From NCBI RefSeq assembly GCF_029433095.1, contig NZ_JARNTX010000001.1, positions 2,046,001-2,110,000 of the forward strand: a stretch of DNA of 64,000 bases, read 5' to 3'. Shown here piece after piece: positions 1-7,695 of the stretch. Below the pieces are notes generated by a model. That model saw only the letters and a list, made by a program, of their open reading frames with translations. It did not search any database and had not been told where the DNA came from. A program made the translations under genes and the position numbers. This DNA is from Hymenobacter sp. YC55. GTDB lineage: Bacteria > Bacteroidota > Bacteroidia > Cytophagales > Hymenobacteraceae. Positions within the stretch are counted from its first letter, which is position 1. Every line of letters starts with the position of its first letter.

Positions 1-204
1 CAAAGGTGCCCAATGCTCGTAAGGTCCTGCTAGCGACTTCGAACCGTTCCATTTTTTCTAATGCTTAATGGCAATTTTATATAGCCTTTTTTGAGCGTTT
101 GGAAAAAATGGCGGATATTTGCCCGCTGATTGAACCCATTGAGCTAGTCTCATGTCATTTCAGTCCTAGAAAAGTATTTAGCTCACCCTTCAAGAGAACC
201 AGCC
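1..204. other. Upstream region of infC, no firm gene
   Basis: No complete gene is visible. On the minus strand an ATG at 50-52, preceded by an A-rich stretch typical of Bacteroidota start sites, opens a frame that runs off the left edge (17 codons seen). That is too little to name, but it could be the start of a divergent gene. The plus-strand frame of infC has stops at 127 and 145. Confidence 0.3.
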
Positions 205-834
205 ATAGCTACCCCCAATCGCCGCTATATTCCTCGCGCTCAGGTCGAGGAGCCGTTTAAAATCAATCAGAAGATTACGGCTCGGGAAGTGCGCCTCGTC
301 GGTGACAACATCGAACAAGGCATCTATTCAATTGATCAAGCCCGGCGCCTAGCGCAGGAGCAGAACCTCGACCTTGTTGAGATTTCGCCCACTGCGGTTC
401 CGCCTGTTTGCCGCGTCATCGACTACTCTAAGTTTAAGTACGAGCAGAAGAAGAAGACCCGCGAACTGAAAGCCAAGCAAACCAAAGTTATCCTGAAGGA
501 AATCCGTTTCGGTCCTAACACCGATGACCACGACTTCGCCTTTAAGCTGAAGCACGCGCAGGAATTCCTGAAGGAAGGTGCCAAGATCAAGGCGTATGTT
601 CACTTCGTAGGACGGAGTATCGTCTTCAAGGAGCGTGGCGAGATTTTGCTGCTCAAGTTTGCACAGGCCTTGGAAGATCTGGCGAAAGTAGAGCAACTTC
701 CCAAGCTGGAAGGCAAGCGCATGTTCCTCTACCTGGCTCCCAAAGCAGTAGCACCCGCTAAGCCCAAGCCAGCGGCAGCGCCTGCCGCTCCTAAGGAAGC
801 TGGCAAGGACAAAGCCGGACAGCCCGCCTCATAA
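205..834 (+). CDS. infC: Translation initiation factor IF-3
   Basis: IF-3 binds the 30S subunit, blocks premature 50S joining and proofreads the initiator tRNA/start codon pairing. The protein (about 209 residues) has the N-terminal IF-3 signature ([17 protein letters not shown], then DLVEISP) followed by the C-terminal domain with KEIRFGP and [13 protein letters not shown], and an Ala/Pro/Lys-rich tail. The first standard start, GTG at 289, would cut into the conserved N-terminal domain, and the frame upstream has no ATG, GTG or TTG after the stop at 145-147. A non-AUG start is therefore required: ATA at 205 (giving [11 protein letters not shown]) or ATT at 229. E. coli infC famously uses AUU, through which IF-3 represses its own synthesis. 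The gene heads the conserved infC-rpmI-rplT operon. Confidence 0.95.
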   Translation: MATPNRRYIPRAQVEEPFKINQKITAREVRLVGDNIEQGIYSIDQARRLAQEQNLDLVEISPTAVPPVCRVIDYSKFKYEQKKKTRELKAKQTKVILKEIRFGPNTDDHDFAFKLKHAQEFLKEGAKIKAYVHFVGRSIVFKERGEILLLKFAQALEDLAKVEQLPKLEGKRMFLYLAPKAVAPAKPKPAAAPAAPKEAGKDKAGQPAS

Positions 835-861
835 GCAGCTGCCGAATAAAGAGTTTTTTCG

Positions 862-875
862 ATGGCTTCGGCCAT
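862..875 (+). promoter_or_regulatory. UUCG-tetraloop hairpin in infC-rpmI spacer
   Basis: ATGGC-TTCG-GCCAT forms a short, very stable hairpin followed by TTTT, within the 110-base spacer before rpmI. It could be an attenuator, a processing site or a partial terminator that adjusts ribosomal protein output relative to IF-3. The regulatory role is inference; the spacer is also where L20 autoregulation acts in other bacteria. Confidence 0.4.
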
Positions 876-944
876 TTTGTACGCTGGCGCCCCGGCCCTA
901 GGCAGCCGACCGCCGCAGTTTTTTCACTTTTTACCACCTCCACA

Positions 945-1139
945 ATGCCGAAAATGAAGACCAAGTCCGGCGCCAAAAAGCGTTTTACGCTGACCGGCAC
1001 GGGCAAAATCAAGCGTAAGCACGCTTTCAAGAGCCACATTCTGACAAAAAAGTCGACCAAGCAAAAGCGTAATCTTACGCACGTTACCTTGGTAAGCTCG
1101 GCGGACATGAACCGCGTGAAAGATATGCTTACGATGTAA
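945..1139 (+). CDS. rpmI: 50S ribosomal protein L35
   Basis: The 64-residue basic protein matches bL35 over its whole length: it starts [14 protein letters not shown] and carries the [21 protein letters not shown] core that contacts 23S rRNA. Length is normal for the family. It is the second gene of the infC-rpmI-rplT operon, 110 bases after infC. The ATG at 945 is the only sensible start. The longer minus-strand ORF over this interval (791-1210) is a shadow. Confidence 0.97.
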   Translation: MPKMKTKSGAKKRFTLTGTGKIKRKHAFKSHILTKKSTKQKRNLTHVTLVSSADMNRVKDMLTM

Positions 1140-1292
1140 TTGCTGATAGTTGGTTGTTGATTGCTCTTTTTAAGAGCATTGTCAGCAAGCAGCAGATAGC
1201 CATTACCCATTTAAACATTTAAACCAGGCGTCCGGCTAAAAACAAAGACAAGGCAAACGCTCTGTCGCCGACCGCCAAAAAACAAACAGGTT

Positions 1293-1637
1293 ATGCCAAG
1301 AAGTGTCAACCACGTGGCTTCGCGCCACCGTCGGAAAAAAGTAATGCGTTTGGCGAAAGGCTACTTCGGCCGTCGCAAGAACGTTTGGACCGTTGCCAAA
1401 AACGCCGTTGAAAAAGGTCTGCTCTACGCATACCGCGACCGTAAGACCAAAAAGCGCGAGTTCCGTGCCCTCTGGATTCAGCGTATTAACGCTGGTGCCC
1501 GTGAGCATGGTCTATCGTACTCGCAGCTGATGGGCGGTCTGAAGAAGGCTGGCATCGACCTCAACCGCAAAGTTCTGGCTGATTTGGCCCTGAACCACCC
1601 CGAGGCTTTCCGCGGCATCGTGGAGAAAGTTAAGTAG
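1293..1637 (+). CDS. rplT: 50S ribosomal protein L20
   Basis: The 114-residue protein starts [20 protein letters not shown] and carries the L20 hallmarks [31 protein letters not shown] and LWIQRINA. L20 binds 23S rRNA early in 50S assembly and in many bacteria represses its own operon by binding the leader mRNA. Third gene of the infC operon, 153 bases after rpmI, followed at once by a strong terminator. Confidence 0.98.
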   Translation: MPRSVNHVASRHRRKKVMRLAKGYFGRRKNVWTVAKNAVEKGLLYAYRDRKTKKREFRALWIQRINAGAREHGLSYSQLMGGLKKAGIDLNRKVLADLALNHPEAFRGIVEKVK

Positions 1638-1657
1638 TCTGATTTCTGATTAAGCTC

Positions 1658-1698
1658 AACAAAAAGAGCCTGGCCACTTCGGTCAGGCTCTTTTTGTT
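1658..1698 (+). terminator. Terminator of infC-rpmI-rplT operon
   Basis: An 18-base arm (1658-1675) pairs with 1681-1698 around the loop ACTTC with only one G.U wobble. The stem begins with an A-run and ends in TTTTTGTT, so it can end transcription in both directions, which suits the minus-strand gene that lies beyond. Confidence 0.9.
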
Positions 1699-1837
1699 GG
1701 TGGCTGCTAAAGCGTGTACTGAGAGTTTAAAACCACCCCAAATGGCATGCTTTAGCAAGCAGACTTAAATCAAGCAAATGCTTTAGGTAGGCAAGACACA
1801 GCAGGCACCATTCAACAGCCTTGCTTTATACTCTAGT

Positions 1838-2797
1838 TTAATCATGTAAGGGGCGTTTTTTAAGCATACCCCCGACGGCATCATCTACGCTCTGCTGAAC
1901 CAAGAAGGCCTGAGAGTCGATGCGCTTCACCTCCTCACGCAGCTTCGGTAGCTCCAGCCGTGTGACTACCGTAAAGATGATATTAATTTCCTCGCGGTGC
2001 TCCCCACGCTTGCCAAAGCCGCTCTGGCCTTTGTACACGGTCACTCCCCGGCCCATACTGTTCGTGATAACTTGCCGAATCTCATCGCTGCGAGTGGAGA
2101 TGATGGTTACGCCCGTATACTGCTCGATACCGTTGAGGAAGAAGTCTAATGTTTTGGAGGCGGCAGCATATGTCAGGATGGAATAGAGGGCTTGCGTGAT
2201 TCCTAACACAAAAGCAGCAGCCCCAAAAATGAAAACGTTCATCAACAGAATGATGTCACTCACTTTCAGCAGAGGAGTGTGCCGGTTGATGAGCAAGGCT
2301 AGTATCTCTGTGCCATCGAGGACGGCCCCGCCGCGCATTGCCAAACCAATACCTGCCCCGAGGAATACTCCCCCAAATACAGCCGTTAGCAACAGGTCGG
2401 GGGTGATGTCGGGGTAGGGTACTACCGCGACGCACAGGGCTAAGCCACCAATAGCCGCAGCCCCTTTCAGGGCGAATGCTCCGCCCATCTGCCGGTAGCC
2501 AAGTAGCAGAAAAGGGATGTTGATGAGCAGCAGTCCGTAGGAGAGGGGGAGTTTGAGAGTAGCCGACAGCAACATGGAGATACCTGTGGCACCCCCGTCG
2601 ATGAAGTGGTTGGGTAGCAAAAATGACTTCAAACCCATTCCGGCCGACAAGATGCCTGCCATCACCAAAGACGTACTTCCTAGTGCCGAGAAAAAGCGTT
2701 TCCAGGATTGTGTGGAGATGATGGCCGTAGAGGAACCGTAGGCAGTGGTTTGCGCGGGAACACGCTTCTTGAGGAGGAAAATTTGTTGGAACAGCAT
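1838..2797 (-). CDS. YitT family membrane protein (DUF2179 C-terminus)
   Basis: About 319 residues. The N-terminal two thirds hold five to six hydrophobic segments with the YitT-type glycine-rich stretches (LPNHFIDGGATGISMLL, GAGIGLAMRGGAVLDGTEIL). The soluble C-terminus, with ITNSMGRGVTVYKGQSGFGK and the EEINIIFTVVTRLELPKL strand, fits the DUF2179 ligand-binding-like domain. The role of this family is not established; transport or sensing at the inner membrane is the usual guess. The open frame begins with TTG at 2803, but ATG at 2797 is preferred. Monocistronic; the next gene upstream on this strand is about 400 bases away. Confidence 0.85.
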   Translation of the reverse strand: MLFQQIFLLKKRVPAQTTAYGSSTAIISTQSWKRFFSALGSTSLVMAGILSAGMGLKSFLLPNHFIDGGATGISMLLSATLKLPLSYGLLLINIPFLLLGYRQMGGAFALKGAAAIGGLALCVAVVPYPDITPDLLLTAVFGGVFLGAGIGLAMRGGAVLDGTEILALLINRHTPLLKVSDIILLMNVFIFGAAAFVLGITQALYSILTYAAASKTLDFFLNGIEQYTGVTIISTRSDEIRQVITNSMGRGVTVYKGQSGFGKRGEHREEINIIFTVVTRLELPKLREEVKRIDSQAFLVQQSVDDAVGGMLKKRPLHD

Positions 2798-3187
2798 AGA
2801 CAAAGCAATTACTGGACTACTACACTACCTGCCTACTGGCATTCCCCTCCAAAACCAGCCATTTTAATTGCTGCCAGCAGGCAGCTTCCCTCCATCAAAT
2901 TGTGCTTCAGAAGGAATAGGGAAAAGCAATATAACTTTTTGCGACGGCCTTACCTACTTGACTTTGAGGTGCTTCCAGTTGCTCCTTTCATAGGACAAGC
3001 AACTAGTTTTTGTCTTATAGGAACTTGGCGCTTGCCTAGATTAGTCTGTCTGCAGACGCTATGTTTCTGCCTTGTGTCGTTTCGAGCGAAACCTGGTCAT
3101 AGATGACCACTTGTGTTGAAGCAGTAGTCAGTGTATCTGGTGCGCCAACAACCTTCAGGGTAAGGTTCTGGGATACAAATCCTAAGC
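2798..3187. other. Intergenic region between two minus-strand genes
   Basis: About 390 bases with no supported gene. A plus-strand open frame (2708-3106) overlaps the start of the YitT-like gene and has no family features. An imperfect inverted repeat around 2988-3022 (GGACAA ... TTGTC) could be an operator or a terminator of the upstream gene. Confidence 0.4.
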
Positions 3188-4345
3188 TTATTCCTTGTTG
3201 TCTTCTTCGTATAGCCAGGCCATCTGGCTTTGGCTAACGGCAGCAGGCAATAGGCGCATAATGGTGTTGCGTAAGCCGGTTAGCAACAGATTTTCCAACT
3301 GACCTACGCGGCCTAACTGCCAAGAAGTTCGCACGATGCGCGTCGTGCGAGGCAGGCGGCGCTTTTCGAAGCGGCGAAAAGCGTCGGTTATTAGGGGTGT
3401 ATGACGTAGACAGGCTACTAACTCTGCCGCGTCTTCCATGGCCATACCAGCGCCCTGACCGAGGTTGGGAGTGGTAGCGTGACCGGCATCTCCGAGCAGC
3501 AGTACGCGCCCGAAAGCTAGCTGGCGAAGAGGCTTGAGGTCCAGAATATCGTTCCAGAGCAACTCCTCGTTGCGAGTGAGACCAAGCAGAGCGGGTACGG
3601 GTGCCGGAAACGAGTGAAACTCCCGCTGCAAATCGGCCACCCGATACGCGCGAAACTTGGGGTTCTGCGGTGCAGGGCTGTTGAGGCAGGCAAACCAGTA
3701 CACTTGGCCGTTCCCCACGGGCACGTAGCCAAAACGCCGGCCATAGTTGCCCCATATCTCTCCTGATTGGCCCTCCGGCAACTCTAGTTGAGCCGCCTCC
3801 ACCACGGCTCGCCAGCACGTATAGCCCGCATAACGCGGCTCTGTGGCCGGTAGCAACTGGCGGCGCACACGAGAACGAATACCATCGGCCCCAATCAGAA
3901 AATCAGCTTGCGCGGTGGTGCCGTCTGTGAAAAAAGCTTCTACGCCCGTAGGCGTTTGCTGAAAGCCTTCAAAAGGTTTGCCTAGAACTAGTGTGTCGGC
4001 AGGCAACCCCTGAAGCAGCGCTTGCTGGAGCGTGGCTCGGTGAATACCTACGTTATCAAACCCTAGGGCACGAGTAAATACAGAAGTATCCGCGTTCTGC
4101 AATAAGCGGCCGTTTTGGTCGAAGAGCTTAAGAGAAGTAACAGCCGAGCCGAGCGGATGCACTGACTCGTGGAGGCCTAGTTGCTGCAAGGCGCGCATGG
4201 CATTGGCGCCGAGCACGAGGCCAGCACCTACTTCGCGCAATATTGGGGCCGCTTCATACACCTGCACAGAGTGGCCAAGCCCGAGTAAGCCATGCGCCGT
4301 AGCTAGTCCACCTAAACCCGCGCCAATAACAATGAAATGTGCCAT
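3188..4345 (-). CDS. FAD-dependent aromatic monooxygenase-like protein
   Basis: The 385-residue protein has the three marks of group A flavoprotein monooxygenases: an N-terminal Rossmann motif (IVIGAGLGGLATAHGL, residues 5-20), the DG motif that binds FAD and NAD(P)H (FLIGADGIRSRVRR, about 160) and the GD motif (VLLLGDAGHATTPNLGQGAG, about 285). Relatives include salicylate hydroxylase and zeaxanthin epoxidase-like enzymes, which hydroxylate or epoxidise aromatic or isoprenoid substrates with O2. The substrate cannot be told from sequence. ATG at 4345; no close operon partner (next minus-strand gene stops 164 bases upstream). Confidence 0.9.
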   Translation of the reverse strand: MAHFIVIGAGLGGLATAHGLLGLGHSVQVYEAAPILREVGAGLVLGANAMRALQQLGLHESVHPLGSAVTSLKLFDQNGRLLQNADTSVFTRALGFDNVGIHRATLQQALLQGLPADTLVLGKPFEGFQQTPTGVEAFFTDGTTAQADFLIGADGIRSRVRRQLLPATEPRYAGYTCWRAVVEAAQLELPEGQSGEIWGNYGRRFGYVPVGNGQVYWFACLNSPAPQNPKFRAYRVADLQREFHSFPAPVPALLGLTRNEELLWNDILDLKPLRQLAFGRVLLLGDAGHATTPNLGQGAGMAMEDAAELVACLRHTPLITDAFRRFEKRRLPRTTRIVRTSWQLGRVGQLENLLLTGLRNTIMRLLPAAVSQSQMAWLYEEDNKE

Positions 4346-4509
4346 AAATTATCTGCTGGCTTAACGCTACTGATGTGGCGTGCCATCAGATAAAGAACGA
4401 AATAAGCGCTGGAAGTAGATGAAACGGCAAGTTGTATGAGCAACTCGTCAACCTGTAGGCAGCAGAGCGTGTGTTGTTTATCACGCCGCATAAGGTTAGT
4501 AGTTGTGCT

Positions 4510-5004
4510 TCAATGACGTTGAAGGGTGCTTGTCTGCCGCCGATAGAAGCGGTTAGCACCTAAGGCGATTGGCAGCCCAATGCACACGATGATAACAAGC
4601 AATTCCACTGCCGCATGCTCCAGGCGAAAGGGTGCAGCCGGTACGCGAGAGGTAGGTACTACCAGTAAGTTCATCACCAGCCACACGAAGGTACCATAGA
4701 GTACTCCAACCAGAACAGGATGCAGCGAAGGGCGCCAGCGCGGGTAGAGCCACAGGAAGAAGAAGGCGGTGAAGAGGAAGGCAATGCTGTAGTGCAGCAG
4801 CAAGCCCCACAGTGCCATGCCCGTGCCACCGGTTAGGGCCTGCGTGCCCCACACGCCGCTGGCCACATAGCGCAACACGTTCAGCGGTGAGCGGCCTGTA
4901 GTTAAGTAGTACTTGCTTAGGGCCGTGGTAATGTCCAGAGTGCCGGCGACCAGCGCCGTGCCAATCAATGCTCGGCCCAGACCGGGAGAAATGGAAGTAG
5001 CCAT
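4510..5004 (-). CDS. Small integral membrane protein, unknown function
   Basis: The 164-residue protein has four hydrophobic segments: about 10-27, 55-80 (WGLLLHYSIAFLFTAFFFLW), 95-115 and 132-150. A charged YPRWRP loop sits in the middle. The organisation resembles small four-helix proteins annotated as DUF1440/YagU-like, but no diagnostic motif lets me assign a family firmly. It probably resides in the inner membrane. ATG at 5004. Not obviously in an operon with the monooxygenase downstream. Confidence 0.7.
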   Translation of the reverse strand: MATSISPGLGRALIGTALVAGTLDITTALSKYYLTTGRSPLNVLRYVASGVWGTQALTGGTGMALWGLLLHYSIAFLFTAFFFLWLYPRWRPSLHPVLVGVLYGTFVWLVMNLLVVPTSRVPAAPFRLEHAAVELLVIIVCIGLPIALGANRFYRRQTSTLQRH

Positions 5005-5416
5005 GAGGGTAGGGTGGGATAGGAGTTGGAATTGCGCTGTTACTCGCTTACGCTGAGCAAGATACGATTCTGCGCTGTCCGTTCTACCAAGGTTAATTAA
5101 TTGCAGATTTCAGTAGTAAATACCTTCTAGATAAACTTGTACTGCTAATCAGGCATCACTTGGCCTGTATCGACATGCTGGTTGTTGAGCCTAAGTAAAT
5201 CATAGAGATATAGTAGGCTGCTCCCTGGAAGGCTACGAAAGAGCAGTAGCCCGCACTGCATCTTGAAGCTAGAGCAAGCGTAGCGGCGCCCCTTCCTTTT
5301 CTAGCAGTATAAACCATGGATTAAGCGGTATTTTATGCGGATCAAGAGCTGGTGCATCTAGGCACTACACTATTTGCTCTTATCTAGCACTACTGTTTGT
5401 TTGCCCTTACCCCTTT
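5005..5416. other. Intergenic divergent control region
   Basis: 412 bases between the divergent membrane-protein gene (minus) and the TPR kinase (plus). I see no gene, tRNA or strong repeat; it presumably holds both promoters, but no clean TAnnTTTG box stands out. Confidence 0.4.
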
Positions 5417-7687
5417 ATGAAGCGACTGTGCTTGTTGCTACTCTTGTTGATGGCTGGCTTTGCCAGCCCGGCGGAACCGTTGTATCCGTTGCTTAACACG
5501 ACCTCCATTGACAGCCTGCGCCGGGTTCTATGGAGAAGCCCACCCAATGTCCGCCGTGCTAGGTTGTTGCTTGCACTAAGCAATAGCCTGATTAATAGCC
5601 ACGAAGAGTTGGATACGCCGTTGGATAGCGCTTATGCTTACGGCAGGCAGGCAGAAGTATTAAGTAAGGCCCTACGGGCTACCGACGAGCAGATTGGCAG
5701 CCAGTACACTTTGGGGCGCATTATGCAGTATCTGCCTACGCCAGCCGATGGAAAAGGCCTGATTCGGCAGGCACTAGCTAGAAGCCATCAGCGGGGCAAC
5801 AAGCGCCAGGAAGCCGAAGGCTGGTACTACTTAGGCGTTGCCTATCCCCGCTCCGCAACGGGCATTTCGCAGCGCATTACCTGTTTTCAACGAGCGGCAA
5901 CCTTATACCAAGCACTCGGCGACAAAGAAAAGGAAGCTTTCATCTTGAAAGCCATTGCCGATATGTACCTAGTGCAAGGCAACTCGCTCCAAGCCCGTGA
6001 CGAGTTGCTTCGAGTCGTTGCGCTGTACCGGTCCGTCGGCTATCGTCGGTTGCACTACACCTATGACTTGCTGAGGGCAGCAAGTAGGAACTCCGGCAAC
6101 TTCAAAGAGGCATTGCGGTATGGCATTGCCGCTATTGAAAGTGCAGAAACTACCAAGGACACGGCGTCGCTAGCGTATTTCTATACGACGGTGGGCACGG
6201 TGTACACCAACCTAAATCAACCAGAGGAAGCATTCCGCTATTTCAAACAAGCGCTCAAACATGCGCACTACCAAAAAACCGTTCTGCCTATTCTCGATAT
6301 AGCGGGGGGCATAGCGTATGTGCTCATTGCCCAGCAGCAGCCCAGGCAAGCTCTTGCGTTTTTTCAGCAAGAAATCCGGGCTTATCCCGCCACTGACAAC
6401 TATCATCTCTACTACGTGTATCTGACCCTGGCCACCTGCTATACCGCAACCGAGCAGTTTGAGGTAGCGGAAAAGTATGAAGCTCGGCTAATTTCTTTAT
6501 TGCGAGATAAAAAGGTGTATGCCGACGACTATAGTCAACAGCTTACTGCCTACTTCAGGCTTAGTCAATTGTGCGTATCAACTCAGCGGTATGAAAAAGC
6601 CCGGGGTTTTCTGCGTCAGGCAAAGACCTTGCAACCACGCGTTGGTAGTGCAGCCATTGCGGCCAAATTGGAGCTTCTGCTGTTTAAGGTAGACTCGGCG
6701 GAAACCAAATTCCCAGCGGCCATTGCGCACTACCAGCGCTATAAAGCCCTGAATGACTCGATATTCAACGAAACCAAGAACAAGCAACTCGCCAGTCTCG
6801 AAGTCCAGTACGACACTCGCAAAAAAGAGCAGAATATCGCTTTGCTTACCAAGCAAACGCAAGTGCAGCAAGCTAGCCTCCGGCAGCGGGAGTTTCAGCG
6901 TAATGCGTTTTTTGTGGGGGCGCTGCTGCTGGCACTGGTATTAGGCTTGGTGTACAACCGCTACCGCCTCAAACAGCGTAGCAACCACCTGTTAGAAGAC
7001 AAGCAGGCCGAAATCAATCAGCAAAACCAGTCCTTGCACGACCTGCTGCAAGAAAAAGACTGGATGCTCCGGGAGATTCATCACCGCGTCAAAAACAATC
7101 TGGAAATTATCAGCAGCCTACTGGAAACGCAGTCCGATTACATCCAGGAGCCATCGGCGCTGGCCGCGCTGCGGGAAGGCCAAAACCGGGTCCACGCCAT
7201 GGCTCTGATTCACCAGAAACTCTACCAATCCGAAAACCTGGCGGTGGTGAATATGCAAGCGTACATCGGCGAAATCACCGAGTATCTGTTGGAATCCTTT
7301 GATTGCCAGGATACTGTGCGGATGGAGCTTGCAGTGGTCCCCGTCGAGTTAGAAGTAACGCTAGCTACTCCGCTAGGACTCATCATCAACGAAGCCCTGA
7401 CCAACGCCCTGAAGTACGCGTTTCAGCCGCAGCAGCCCGGCACAATTACCGTCGAGTTGGTGGAGGCCGGCCAGGGGCAGTACCACTTAACCATTGCCGA
7501 CGACGGAGCAGGTTTCCCTCCCGGATTCAACCTAGAGGACAGTCATACCATGGGCCTCACCATCATGCGCGGGCTGAGCGGGCAGATTGACGGTACCCTG
7601 CGCATCACCCAAACGCCGGGCGTACGCATCAGCCTGGCGTTTGCGGCGGTGACCAGCCCTGTTCAGGCTACGTTTTTGCCGGTTTAG
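5417..7687 (+). CDS. TPR-containing sensor histidine kinase (HisKA_2 type)
   Basis: 756 residues: a signal-like hydrophobic N-terminus (1-20), TPR-type helical repeats to about residue 460, one transmembrane helix (about 496-514), a coiled coil, then the kinase. The phosphoacceptor region (WMLREIHHRVKNNLEIISSL, His near 553) is of the HisKA_2/HWE-like type, and the ATPase domain shows the N box (NEALTNALKYAF, about 658) and G boxes (DDGAGF, HTMGLTIMRGL). The periplasmic TPR part probably senses a protein or peptide. It converges with the sigma-54 response regulator, whose stop lies 8 bases away on the other strand; by position that is its likely partner, which is an inference. Confidence 0.93.
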   Translation: MKRLCLLLLLLMAGFASPAEPLYPLLNTTSIDSLRRVLWRSPPNVRRARLLLALSNSLINSHEELDTPLDSAYAYGRQAEVLSKALRATDEQIGSQYTLGRIMQYLPTPADGKGLIRQALARSHQRGNKRQEAEGWYYLGVAYPRSATGISQRITCFQRAATLYQALGDKEKEAFILKAIADMYLVQGNSLQARDELLRVVALYRSVGYRRLHYTYDLLRAASRNSGNFKEALRYGIAAIESAETTKDTASLAYFYTTVGTVYTNLNQPEEAFRYFKQALKHAHYQKTVLPILDIAGGIAYVLIAQQQPRQALAFFQQEIRAYPATDNYHLYYVYLTLATCYTATEQFEVAEKYEARLISLLRDKKVYADDYSQQLTAYFRLSQLCVSTQRYEKARGFLRQAKTLQPRVGSAAIAAKLELLLFKVDSAETKFPAAIAHYQRYKALNDSIFNETKNKQLASLEVQYDTRKKEQNIALLTKQTQVQQASLRQREFQRNAFFVGALLLALVLGLVYNRYRLKQRSNHLLEDKQAEINQQNQSLHDLLQEKDWMLREIHHRVKNNLEIISSLLETQSDYIQEPSALAALREGQNRVHAMALIHQKLYQSENLAVVNMQAYIGEITEYLLESFDCQDTVRMELAVVPVELEVTLATPLGLIINEALTNALKYAFQPQQPGTITVELVEAGQGQYHLTIADDGAGFPPGFNLEDSHTMGLTIMRGLSGQIDGTLRITQTPGVRISLAFAAVTSPVQATFLPV

Positions 7688-7695
7688 CGCCATTG

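Noticed and set aside
791..1210. 139-residue minus-strand ORF over rpmI
   Set aside because: It is antisense to the certain L35 gene and has no protein-like features.
2708..3106. 132-residue plus-strand ORF
   Set aside because: Overlaps the YitT-like gene start, has an erratic composition, and shows no motif or promoter of its own.
3234..3818. 194-residue minus-strand ORF inside the monooxygenase gene
   Set aside because: Alternative frame of a certain flavoprotein gene; Arg/Gly/Ser-rich as such shadows are in GC-rich DNA.
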